Shown: positions 1 to 5,504 of the stretch, one piece after another
How the letters are laid out: each line of letters begins with the position of its first letter
Numbering within the stretch: the stretch's first letter is position 1
Assembly: GCA_028287415.1 (NCBI GenBank)
Contig: JAQBPS010000786.1
Coordinates: forward strand, 1 to 5,504
Length of the DNA stretch: 5,504 bases
Direction of reading: 5' to 3'
Origin: Bacillota bacterium
Lineage (GTDB): Bacteria > Bacillota > Sulfobacillia > Symbiobacteriales > Symbiobacteriaceae
Translations under genes and position numbers: made by a program
The notes under the pieces: generated by a model
The model's database searches: none
The model's input: the letters and a program-made list of their open reading frames with translations, nothing else
What the model was told of the DNA's origin: nothing

Positions 1-429
1 GACGGGGAAAGAGCGCATGACCACGACCGACAGGCGCCCACCCGGAAGGCCCGTCCGGCGCGCTTCCTCCAGCGAAACCGGGCACATACCGGCGGCCGTG
101 AACATGGCTTGCAGGACCGGCAAGTTCTCAGCCTCGGCCAGCACAACGGGGATGGCATCCAGCCCGATGGCCAGCGCACGTGCCAGTGCGGCGGTCCCGG
201 ATGGGCCGTCGTTCTCGACGACGGAGGTCGCAATCCAGGATCGGCTGTCCATGCCGGTCGTCATGAGGATCATGGAGCGCTTGGGCAGTGCGGCCAGCTT
301 TTCAGCAGCCGCCAGGCACAACGTTTTGCCGATGATCTCCCGGGCGGCTTTGTACAGGTGCTCGATCGACCGCCCGGTCAAGTCAAGGTTAACCAGCCGG
401 TCCATACGCTCGGCCATCTCCACGTTCAT
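1..429 (-). CDS. D-glutamate cyclase-like protein (DUF4392), N-terminal part
   Basis: An open frame of 143 codons reads from an ATG at 429-427 to the window edge with no stop, so the C-terminal part is missing. The start is fixed by AGGAGGG at 443-437, seven bases before the ATG. The protein begins MNVEMAERMDRLVNLDLTG. Residues 53-60 form a hydrophobic strand ending in TTGM, followed by ENDGPSGTAALARAL (residues 72-86) and IPVVLAEAENLPVL (93-106). That order (strand, TG, E-x-DGP-x-G, helix, second strand) is how I recognise the DUF4392 family, the C-terminal domain of the mitochondrial D-glutamate cyclase DGLUCY, which converts D-glutamate to 5-oxo-D-proline. No signal peptide is visible, so a cytoplasmic enzyme is expected. 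It has its own upstream control region with a palindrome and is separated from the permease gene by a terminator, so it is probably a separate transcription unit. The family call is from memory of motifs; the activity is inference, and many bacterial members are uncharacterised. Confidence 0.72.
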   Translation of the reverse strand, partial: MNVEMAERMDRLVNLDLTGRSIEHLYKAAREIIGKTLCLAAAEKLAALPKRSMILMTTGMDSRSWIATSVVENDGPSGTAALARALAIGLDAIPVVLAEAENLPVLQAMFTAAGMCPVSLEEARRTGLPGGRLSVVVMRSFPV

Positions 430-451
430 GTTGACACCCTCCTCTCCCTGC

Positions 452-481
452 ATACTAACAGTGCATGGCTCGCACTAACAA
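452..481 (-). promoter_or_regulatory. Weak candidate promoter for the cyclase-like gene
   Basis: On the minus strand, TTGTTA (481-476) and TAGTAT (457-452) are separated by 18 bases, each matching four of six consensus positions for a housekeeping sigma factor. They lie about 25-50 bases upstream of the ATG at 429. The 7-base direct repeat ACTAACA (454-460 and 474-480 on the plus strand, exactly 20 bases apart) overlaps both boxes. An inverted pair AGTGC/GCACT (460-464, 472-476) lies between them. The position is sensible but the match is weak. Confidence 0.25.
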
Positions 482-488
482 ATACCAA

Positions 489-502
489 AACGGTATACCG
501 TT
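489..502. promoter_or_regulatory. Perfect 14-bp palindrome, candidate GntR-type operator
   Basis: AACGGTATACCGTT is a perfect 14-bp palindrome lying 60-73 bases upstream of the cyclase-like start codon and just upstream of the candidate -35 box. The core GGTATACC resembles operators of the FadR/GntR family (general form T-N-GT-N3-AC-N-A). An extra ATACC half-site sits 13 bases away at 482-486. No regulator gene is in the window, so the family of the binding protein is inference. Confidence 0.4.
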
Positions 503-720
503 ATGCTTGCCACGCTGATATGCCGGGCCAACTGCGCTGCTGCGAAACGACCCCGGCACGAAGCAGACCGCCACAACGCCTCCGGCTGTCACAGTCGCGC
601 AGGAAAACTCATGGTCGTCGCAGCCGGCGTTAAAGCCGGCGGAGATGCAATGGGCGGGATACGACCAGAAGCGGTTGCCCGGCTACGGCCCCTGGCTGGA
701 GCACGAACTGAATCTGTACC

Positions 721-737
721 TGCGGCTGGCAGCCGCA
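721..737. repeat. Short perfect hairpin next to the terminator
   Basis: TGCGGCT and AGCCGCA form a 7-bp perfect stem around a 3-base loop. It lies seven bases beyond the larger terminator hairpin in the direction of minus-strand transcription. It has no T-run of its own and may serve as a backup stop or as 3'-end protection; the role is a guess. Confidence 0.4.
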
Positions 738-740
738 TGT

Positions 741-772
741 GAAAGAGCCCAGGCGGTAGTCCGCCTGGGCTC
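741..772 (-). terminator. Rho-independent terminator after the permease operon
   Basis: A perfect 12-bp GC-rich stem (GAGCCCAGGCGG at 745-756 pairing with CCGCCTGGGCTC at 761-772) closes a 4-base loop and starts 13 bases after the stop of the DppC-like gene. In the minus-strand transcript the stem is followed by a short interrupted U-tract (TTTC, 744-741). The stem is very strong and its position is right; the short tail is the only weakness. In the plus direction it is followed by AACTC, so it does not look bidirectional. Confidence 0.8.
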
Positions 773-785
773 AACTCTATCAACC

Positions 786-1607
786 TCACAAGTCCTTCAG
801 CCTCGGGTCCAGCGCATCCCGCAGCCCGTCGCCAAACAGATTCAGCCCCATCACCACGATGGCGATGGCGATCCCCGGGAAGAGCGTGAGCCATGGCGCC
901 TCCCGCATGAACTGCTTGCCCTCGGCCAGCACCACGCCCCACGAGGGCACATCCGGCGGTGCGCCCACGCCCAGGAAGCTGAGCGATGCCTCCGACAGCA
1001 CAGCCGTCGCAAACAGAAACGTCGCCTGGACGATCACCGGTGAGAGGCAGTTGGGCAGGATGTGCTTCCAGAGGATCGACACATCCTTCGCCCCGAGCGC
1101 CTCCGCCGCTTCCACGTAGAGGTTCTGCCGGATCACGATCGCAGCGCTGCGGGTGACACGGGCCACCCGGGGCACGTTCACAACCGTGAGTGCAAAGATC
1201 ACATTGCCCACCTGCGGCCCCAGCGCCGCCATGATTGCAATCGCCAGGAGGATGCCCGGCAGCGCCATCAGCCCGTCCATCAGCCGCATCACCGTCGCAT
1301 CAACCCGGCGGTAGTAAGCGGCTGCGACCCCAACCGGCACCCCGATCAGGCAGCTCAAAACCACCGTCGCCCCCCCGACGATCAGCGACAGCCGGCTGCC
1401 ATAGATCACCCGTGCGTACACATCACGGCCGAACTCGTCCGTCCCCATCAGATGTGCGCCGCCGGGCGGCAGCATCCGGTCCTTGACCGCGAGCGCCGTG
1501 GGGCTGTAGCGGGTCAGCAGCGGTGCGGCCAGAGCGATCAGGGTCATCAACACAATGATGACGGCGCCCGTCACCGCGACCTTGTTGCGGAGCAAACGTT
1601 TGATCAT
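786..1607 (-). CDS. Peptide-type ABC importer permease, DppC/OppC-like
   Basis: This 273-residue inner-membrane subunit is one of two permeases that form the translocation channel of a family-5 (dipeptide/oligopeptide/nickel type) ABC importer. Hydrophobic segments lie near residues 11-32, 74-98, 115-142, 190-212 and 243-260. The short N-terminal segment plus HLMGTDEFGRDVYARVIYGSR-type motif (about 52-72) is characteristic of the DppC/OppC half. The cytoplasmic EAA loop, which docks on the ATPase, reads EAAEALG at 166-172 and continues to ILP at 183-185. Length is in the normal range for DppC-like proteins. The ATG at 1607 overlaps the preceding permease stop as ATGA, and GGTGAGGT lies four bases upstream of it, so translation is probably coupled. 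The gene ends at TGA and is followed at once by the terminator, making it the last gene of its operon. Substrate cannot be read from the permease; a D-peptide or acyl-peptide is only suggested by the neighbouring deacylase. Confidence 0.95.
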   Translation of the reverse strand: MIKRLLRNKVAVTGAVIIVLMTLIALAAPLLTRYSPTALAVKDRMLPPGGAHLMGTDEFGRDVYARVIYGSRLSLIVGGATVVLSCLIGVPVGVAAAYYRRVDATVMRLMDGLMALPGILLAIAIMAALGPQVGNVIFALTVVNVPRVARVTRSAAIVIRQNLYVEAAEALGAKDVSILWKHILPNCLSPVIVQATFLFATAVLSEASLSFLGVGAPPDVPSWGVVLAEGKQFMREAPWLTLFPGIAIAIVVMGLNLFGDGLRDALDPRLKDL

Positions 1608-2548
1608 GCGTACCTCACCCTTGGGTCAATCCAGGCGTAGGCGAGGTCGACCACCAGGTTGACCACCGCATACAGCAGCGCCACGCAGAGCACCGCCCCC
1701 TGGATGACCGGATAGTCCCGGCGCAGCACCGACTGCAGCAGCAGCCGCCCCGCACCGGGCAGGTTGAACACCGTCTCGGTTACGACCGCACCGCCGGCGA
1801 GCGTGCTGATGGTCAGGCCGATCACCGTCAGCGTCGGGATCAGCGCGTTCCGCAGGCCGTGCCGGTAGATCACCAGCCGCTGGGCAAGCCCCTTGGCGCG
1901 GGCCGTGCGCATGTAGTCCTGCCGCATCACGTCCAGCATGGCCGAACGGGCCATGCGGGCGATCAGCCCGGCCTGGGCAAACCCCAGCGAGAAGGCGGGC
2001 AGGATCAGGTGACGCAGCGCATCCAGCGGATCTTCCGCCAACGAGGTGTAGCCCGCCGCCGGCAGGATCGGCATCCGCACGCCGAAGAGCAGAATCAGGT
2101 TGAGGCCCAGCCAGAAGCTCGGGACGGAGAGGCCCAACAACGCGAGGATCATCATCACGCGGTCGCCCAGTTGGTTGTGGCGGCTCGCCGCAATCACCCC
2201 GGCGGGCACGCCCAGCCCGACGGCGATCACAGTCGCCAGCAGCGTGAGCAGGCCGGTCGGCTCCACCCGCTGGCCAATCGCTGCCGTCACCGGCTGACTG
2301 AGGAAGATCGACGTGCCCAGGTTGCCGGTCACGGCCCGACCGACCCACTTCACGAACTGCGTCGGAATCGGCTCATTCAGGCCGAGGTCGTTACGCACCT
2401 TCTGGATCTGCTCCTGCGTGGCTTCCGGCCCCAGCATGGCCGCTGCCGGATCGCCCGGCGTCATGTGCACCAGGGTAAAGACAACGACGGCGACCACAAA
2501 CAGCGTCGGAATCAGCGAGAGGACGCGCCTTGACAGGTACTGGAGCAC
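1604..2548 (-). CDS. Peptide-type ABC importer permease, DppB/OppB-like
   Basis: This 314-residue inner-membrane protein is the partner permease of the DppC-like subunit. It opens MLQYLSRRVLSLIPTLFVVA, with a first membrane helix at about 9-29 followed by the typical HMTPGDPAAAMLG stretch (28-40) and the periplasmic segment containing LGLNEPIPTQFVKWV (55-69). Further hydrophobic segments lie near 98-121, 131-157, 236-257 and 283-303. The EAA loop spans about 211-238 (DYMRTARAKG through ALIP), and the end has the usual AWIDPRVRY motif. These features are diagnostic of the DppB/OppB half. The start is GTG at 2548-2546, set by a near-ideal GGAGGTGA at 2560-2553. An ATG shifted by two bases (2550-2548) is in a different frame and is not the start. 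The gene lies 21 bases after the binding-protein stop and overlaps the next permease by four bases, so all three belong to one operon. Confidence 0.95.
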   Translation of the reverse strand: MLQYLSRRVLSLIPTLFVVAVVVFTLVHMTPGDPAAAMLGPEATQEQIQKVRNDLGLNEPIPTQFVKWVGRAVTGNLGTSIFLSQPVTAAIGQRVEPTGLLTLLATVIAVGLGVPAGVIAASRHNQLGDRVMMILALLGLSVPSFWLGLNLILLFGVRMPILPAAGYTSLAEDPLDALRHLILPAFSLGFAQAGLIARMARSAMLDVMRQDYMRTARAKGLAQRLVIYRHGLRNALIPTLTVIGLTISTLAGGAVVTETVFNLPGAGRLLLQSVLRRDYPVIQGAVLCVALLYAVVNLVVDLAYAWIDPRVRYA

Positions 2549-2552
2549 ATGG

Positions 2553-2560
2553 TCACCTCC
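2553..2560 (-). promoter_or_regulatory. Strong ribosome binding site deciding a GTG start
   Basis: GGAGGTGA, a full match to the anti-Shine-Dalgarno core, sits four bases before the GTG at 2548 (seven bases counted from GGAGG). It supports GTG over nearby alternatives for the DppB-like gene. It sits in the 21-base gap after the binding-protein gene, which also contains the short direct repeat AACCGG. Confidence 0.8.
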
Positions 2561-2569
2561 GGTTGCCGG

Positions 2570-4159
2570 TTACTTTTTCTCGACGTAGGTGTTCCAGAAG
2601 TAGTACTCGCCCATCGTCGGCACGTTTTTCACGTTCTTGCGGGCGGCGCGGGTGCCAAAGTAGTCGCCGATCTTGACGCTCGGCACGTCCTCGTAATAAA
2701 GCTTCTGGAGTTCAGCCCAGGGCTTCGCGGCCTGAGCGTCGACCAGCTCACCGGCAATCTGCTGCGCGAGCTGATCCCGCTGCGGGTTCGACCACCAGCC
2801 GAACCACTTGTCGCCCATCGATGCGAGCAGCAGCGGGTTGTTCTTGACGCTGATGCCGGTGCCGAACATGTCCCAGGCGTCCGGCTTGGCCCGGTTGTTG
2901 ACCAGGGTCGCCCAGTCGCTGACGACCAGCTCGACGTTGAACCCGGCCGCCTTCATCTGGTCGGCGTAGACGAGCGCAGCCTTGTAGTTGTAATCGTACT
3001 CCTTGGTCGCCAGGTAGCGGATCTTCTCGCCCTTATAGCCGGCCTGCTGGAGCAGCTGCTTCGCCTTGGCGACGTTGTGCTGGTTGTAGTTCTCCTTGCC
3101 TGCGTCGGTCCACCAGACGCCCTGCTCCTTCTGCATCAGGCTGGGGTCGATACGGTACAGATCCTTGTCGCCGAAGGCGGCGGACATGATCGGCTCGGGG
3201 TCCATGATGGCCAGGGCCGCCTGCCGGACGAGCTTGTTGGTGAACGGGCCCTGCTTCATATTGAAGCTGACGTTCAGGTGGGAGATCGGCTTGACGACGA
3301 TCGCCTGGAGGCTGCTGTCGTTCTTGACGCTCTGATACTGGCTGCCCGAGAGCAGCGCAGCGACGTCGTACTCGCCGGACTCGAGACCGGAGAGACGGGT
3401 GTTCGTGTCCGGCACCGGGATGAATTGAATTTCGTCGGCGACCGCCAGCTTCTTGCCGCCGGGGCCGTTCGGTTCCTCGCTGCGGGAGGCGTACTGGTCA
3501 AAGCGCTGCAGCTTGTAATAGCGGTCGGGCACGTGCTCGATCAGCTTGTACGGCCCGGTGCCGATGAACTCCTGGATCGGCTTGTCGGGGTACTTGTCGC
3601 AGATCTCCTTGGGGTAGATGGCGAGGCCGTTGCCGGGCGTGGCCAGGGCAGCGAGCAGGGTGCCGTTCGGCTTGTCGAACTCGAACTGGACGGTGTTCTT
3701 GTCGGGGGCGGTGACGGCCTTCAGTCCGGCCATGGCGCCCTTGGCGTTCTGGGCCAGCTTGTTCCAGCGGTTGATCGAGGCGACGACGTCGTCGGAGGTC
3801 ATCACCTTGCCGTTGTGGAACGGGACGCCCTGGCGGAGCTTGATCACGTAGATCTTGCCGTCAGCTTTGACCTCGGGCAGCGTCTCGGCGAGCATCGGCT
3901 GGATGCCGTAGTCGGCGGTGTAGGTGTAAAGCGTTTCGAAGATATGCCAGCCCACCTCAAAGGCGAGGGTGGCGGTCGTGGTGTGCATGTCGATCGTCGG
4001 GGGCTCGCCCACGATGGCGACCTTCAGTACACCGCCCTTTTGTGCGGCGCCGCCGGTGGTGGTGGTGCCGGTGCTGGTCGTGCTCTTGCTGCCGCACCCG
4101 GCGACGAGACTGAGGGACAGGGCCAGGGCGGTGGCGCCCATGAGCCAGTGATTACGCAT
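2570..4159 (-). CDS. ABC importer substrate-binding lipoprotein, family 5 (peptide type)
   Basis: This 529-residue extracytoplasmic lipoprotein should capture the substrate and deliver it to the two permeases downstream. Residues 1-22 form a lipoprotein signal: MRN, a hydrophobic core, and the lipobox LVAGC with the lipidated cysteine at 22. A Ser/Thr/Gly-rich linker (23-43) would act as a flexible tether. The mature part starts GGVLKVAIVGEPPTIDMH (42-59), and KIYVIKLRQGVPFHNGKVMT (102-121), followed by SDDVVASINRW, is the signature of the SBP_bac_5 family (DppA, OppA, NikA, GsiB). Total length fits the family. The ATG is preceded by AAGGGGG nine bases upstream. It is the first gene of the importer operon, 198 bases after the D-aminoacylase stop. 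Members bind peptides, opines, nickel chelates, glutathione or sugars, and the binding specificity cannot be read from sequence. The adjacent deacylase makes a peptide or N-acyl amino acid plausible. Confidence 0.95.
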   Translation of the reverse strand: MRNHWLMGATALALSLSLVAGCGSKSTTSTGTTTTGGAAQKGGVLKVAIVGEPPTIDMHTTTATLAFEVGWHIFETLYTYTADYGIQPMLAETLPEVKADGKIYVIKLRQGVPFHNGKVMTSDDVVASINRWNKLAQNAKGAMAGLKAVTAPDKNTVQFEFDKPNGTLLAALATPGNGLAIYPKEICDKYPDKPIQEFIGTGPYKLIEHVPDRYYKLQRFDQYASRSEEPNGPGGKKLAVADEIQFIPVPDTNTRLSGLESGEYDVAALLSGSQYQSVKNDSSLQAIVVKPISHLNVSFNMKQGPFTNKLVRQAALAIMDPEPIMSAAFGDKDLYRIDPSLMQKEQGVWWTDAGKENYNQHNVAKAKQLLQQAGYKGEKIRYLATKEYDYNYKAALVYADQMKAAGFNVELVVSDWATLVNNRAKPDAWDMFGTGISVKNNPLLLASMGDKWFGWWSNPQRDQLAQQIAGELVDAQAAKPWAELQKLYYEDVPSVKIGDYFGTRAARKNVKNVPTMGEYYFWNTYVEKK

Positions 4160-4168
4160 TGGTGATTT

Positions 4169-4175
4169 CCCCCTT
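4169..4175 (-). promoter_or_regulatory. Ribosome binding site of the binding-protein gene
   Basis: AAGGGGG lies nine bases before the ATG at 4159. It supports this start, which places the positively charged residues and hydrophobic core of the lipoprotein signal right at the N-terminus. Confidence 0.65.
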
Positions 4176-4207
4176 GTAGTTGGCGGTGGGAGTGGGATAT
4201 TTTTATT

Positions 4208-4331
4208 GCCACGGATTTCACGGATTTCACGGATTCGGAGTGATCGTAAGGCGGTTGCGAGAATAAATAAATATTTTTATGTATGAATCTGTGTTTCCCA
4301 TAAAATCCGTGTCATCCGTGAAATCCGTGGC
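4208..4331. repeat. Large inverted repeat built of 9-bp units
   Basis: The left arm (4208-4235) and right arm (4304-4331) are 28 bases each and pair at 26 positions, the two mismatches being adjacent. Each arm is itself three tandem 9-bp units: CACGGATTT, CACGGATTT, CACGGATTC at 4210-4236, and AAATCCGTG, TCATCCGTG, AAATCCGTG at 4303-4329. The 68-base spacer (4236-4303) is partly very AT-rich (4259-4285), unlike the surrounding high-GC genes. Just outside both arms there is a matching TTTTTAT (4200-4206 and its complement at 4334-4340), offset by two bases, so the symmetry extends further. It lies wholly in the gap between the deacylase and binding-protein genes. It could fold in the transcript, act as a protein-binding iteron set, or be a small palindromic mobile repeat (MITE/REP-like). 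No coding capacity is seen. Confidence 0.85.
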
Positions 4332-4357
4332 CATATAAAAAGACCCTACATACTAGC

Positions 4358-5504
4358 TCAGTTGACCCGACCCCGGCGGAACACCCGCCCGGCCGGCGCC
4401 CCGGTATCACGCCCATCAACCCATACTTCAACCCCGGCCACCCACACCCGATCCACGCCGCTTGCATAGCGATGAGGATCCGCAAAACTCGCCTCCTCCC
4501 GCACCGCCTCCGGGCGGAAGAGGAGCAGGTCGGCCGCGCAGCCCGGGCGGATCAGGCCCCGGGTCCAGAGGCCCAGGCGCTGTGCCGGCAGCGACGTCAT
4601 CTTGCGGATGGCCTCCTCCAGCGCGAGGTTGCCCTCCTCCCGCACGTACTTGCCCAGCACCCGGGCAAACGTCCCGTAGCTACGGGGATGCGGCTTGCCG
4701 CCCTCGGTATGGTTGAAGGCGTAGCCGTCGCTGGCGATCATCACATGCGGATGGCGCATCACCCGGCTGACGTCCGCCTCGCTCATCCCGAAGCGGATGA
4801 TCGGAAACGGCCCGCCCTCCCGCAGCAACAGTTCGATGCCCGCATCGATGCCAGCCATGCCCAGGGCAGCGCCGACCTCAGCGATGCTCTTGCCTTCGAA
4901 CTCCTGGTTCTGCGGGTTGCGCACCCCCGCCACCAGCACCTTGTCCCAGCCCATCGGCTTGGCCGCATCCGCCTCGTCACGGATGCGACTGCGGTCGGCA
5001 GGGTCGGCCAGGCGGGCCATCAGGCTGTCCACGCCGCCCGCCAGCGACCAGGGCGGCAGGAAGGCGGTGAAGGTCGTGCTGGAGCCGGAGTATGGGTACT
5101 GATCGAGCGTCACGTCGTGGCCGTCAGCCCGTGCCTTGTCGGCCATGCCCAGCGTATGGTCGATGATGCCCCAGTTCTTCTCCCCCATCACCTTGTGGTG
5201 GGACAGCTGGACCGGCACTCCCGCCTCCCGCCCGATCGTGAGCGCCTCATCAACCGCGGCGACAAGGTCGTCCGCCTCATTGCGCAGGTGCGTCGAGTAG
5301 AAGCCGCCATAGCGTTTCACAACCTGGCAAAGAGCGACCAACTCCGCCGTGTCGGCGTAGGCGCCCGGCGTGTAGATAAGACCCGAGCTCAGCCCGAAGA
5401 CCCCTTGCTCCAGGGCCTCGGCGACGAGCTTCTGCATCGTCTCAAGCTCCGCCGGCGTCGGGGGGCGGTTCTCGAACCCCATCGCTGCGATGCGGACGGC
5501 CCCG
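4358..5504 (-). CDS. N-acyl-D-amino-acid deacylase (D-aminoacylase), C-terminal part
   Basis: The frame stays open to the right edge, giving 381 visible residues; family members are around 500 or more residues, so roughly the first quarter to third is missing. The enzyme hydrolyses N-acyl-D-amino acids to a free D-amino acid and a carboxylate, and belongs to the metal-dependent amidohydrolases. Numbering from the Met at 5482: GFENRPPTPAEL (2-13) and FGLSSGLIYTPGAYADT (29-45) are typical family motifs; STHLRNE (63-69) carries His65, VQLSHHK (91-97) carries His95/His96, and MIASDGYAF (248-256) carries Asp252. These match the expected metal/catalytic His, His and Asp of D-aminoacylases. HPRSYGTFARVLGKYVRE (265-282) and GLIRPGCAADLLLF (309-322) are also family hallmarks. 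The Met at 5482 is internal, because RIAAMGFENR is continuous across it. The metal-binding Cys and HxH expected nearer the N-terminus are outside the window. The acyl or amino-acid preference (general, D-Glu or D-Asp type) cannot be told. It lies upstream of the importer, in the same orientation. Confidence 0.93.
   Translation of the reverse strand, partial: GAVRIAAMGFENRPPTPAELETMQKLVAEALEQGVFGLSSGLIYTPGAYADTAELVALCQVVKRYGGFYSTHLRNEADDLVAAVDEALTIGREAGVPVQLSHHKVMGEKNWGIIDHTLGMADKARADGHDVTLDQYPYSGSSTTFTAFLPPWSLAGGVDSLMARLADPADRSRIRDEADAAKPMGWDKVLVAGVRNPQNQEFEGKSIAEVGAALGMAGIDAGIELLLREGGPFPIIRFGMSEADVSRVMRHPHVMIASDGYAFNHTEGGKPHPRSYGTFARVLGKYVREEGNLALEEAIRKMTSLPAQRLGLWTRGLIRPGCAADLLLFRPEAVREEASFADPHRYASGVDRVWVAGVEVWVDGRDTGAPAGRVFRRGRVN

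Larger units (their letters stand above)
430..785. other. Intergenic region between permease operon and cyclase-like gene
   Basis: This 356-base gap holds the terminator and second hairpin near 721-772, and the palindrome and weak promoter near 452-502. Between about 505 and 720 I find no supported gene. A plus-strand stretch from 519 onward stays open and reads like protein around 645-750, but it has no stop before it runs deep into the opposing permease gene, so it is not called. A GCCGGC-GTTAAA-GCCGGC inverted pair lies at 623-640. Confidence 0.6.
4160..4357. other. AT-rich intergenic region before the importer operon
   Basis: This 198-base gap contains the inverted 9-bp repeat and the ribosome site of the binding protein. 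No GC-rich hairpin with a T-run follows the deacylase stop, so readthrough from the deacylase gene into the importer is possible. AT-rich tracts on the minus strand at about 4285-4259 and 4207-4193 could hold a promoter for the importer operon, but I see no convincing pair of -35 and -10 boxes. Confidence 0.5.

Noticed and set aside
17..478. Plus-strand open frame at the left edge
   Set aside because: It is antisense to the cyclase-like gene, whose minus frame has a good ribosome site and recognisable motifs. The plus translation is Ser/Ala/Arg/Pro-biased with no recognisable domain.
623..640. GCCGGC-GTTAAA-GCCGGC as a terminator or operator
   Set aside because: GCCGGC is self-complementary and common in high-GC DNA. 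The 6-bp stem has no T-run and does not sit at a gene end.
645..1043. Plus-strand 132-codon open frame as a complete gene
   Set aside because: About two thirds of it lies antisense to the DppC-like gene and it reads through the terminator hairpin. Only its first part looks protein-like, and that is reported as a finding.
1626..2348. A 240-codon minus-strand frame overlapping the DppB-like gene
   Set aside because: It is an out-of-frame shadow rich in Arg, Ala, Gly and Pro, without the membrane helices seen in the true frame.
2548..2550. ATG at 2550-2548 as start of the DppB-like gene
   Set aside because: It is in another frame (Met-Cys-Ser). The GTG two bases later starts the frame with all the permease motifs.
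2549..4165. A 538-codon plus-strand open frame lying opposite the whole binding-protein gene
   Set aside because: It mirrors the binding-protein gene almost exactly. Its translation is Leu/Val/Asp/Gly-rich low-complexity sequence typical of antisense frames in high-GC DNA, while the minus strand has clear family motifs and a lipobox.
4208..4331. CRISPR array
   Set aside because: The units are 9 bp, immediately tandem and inverted about a centre, with no spacers of regular length and no cas genes.
5480..5482. ATG at 5482 as the start of the D-aminoacylase
   Set aside because: The family sequence continues upstream without a break (RIAAMGFENR), no ribosome site precedes this ATG, and the protein would lack its N-terminal metal-binding region. 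The gene is cut by the window edge instead.

Overview
The window looks like ordinary chromosomal DNA from a high-GC bacterium. All five supported genes lie on the minus strand. They have strong Shine-Dalgarno sequences (for example GGAGGTGA before a GTG start), and an ATGA overlap joins two of them. The strong ribosome sites, a lipoprotein-type binding protein and the gene set would suit a high-GC Firmicute (Symbiobacterium-like). That is an impression only: no taxonomic marker is present.

Layout in the direction of transcription (right to left): (1) 5504-4358, the C-terminal part of an N-acyl-D-amino-acid deacylase (D-aminoacylase), whose N-terminus lies beyond the right edge. (2) 4357-4160, an AT-rich intergenic stretch with a large imperfect inverted repeat, each arm made of three 9-bp units. 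(3) 4159-2570, a lipoprotein substrate-binding protein of the family-5 (peptide/nickel/opine) ABC importers. (4) 2548-1604 and 1607-786, the two permeases of that importer (DppB- and DppC-like), translationally coupled. (5) 785-430, a gap with a strong terminator hairpin directly after the permease stop, a second hairpin, and upstream of the next gene a perfect 14-bp palindrome resembling a GntR-family operator. (6) 429-1, the first 143 codons of a protein resembling the D-glutamate cyclase C-terminal domain family (DUF4392), running off the left edge.

A possible common theme is scavenging of D-amino-acid-containing or acylated peptides. The importer would bring in a peptide-like compound, the deacylase would release a D-amino acid, and the cyclase-like enzyme could turn D-glutamate into 5-oxo-D-proline. 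The deacylase/transporter link rests on adjacency and known families. The link to the cyclase is weaker because a terminator and a separate control region lie between. No ATPase subunit of the importer is seen here. I found no clear evidence of a wholly new system; the most distinctive non-coding signals are the inverted 9-bp repeat and the palindrome.
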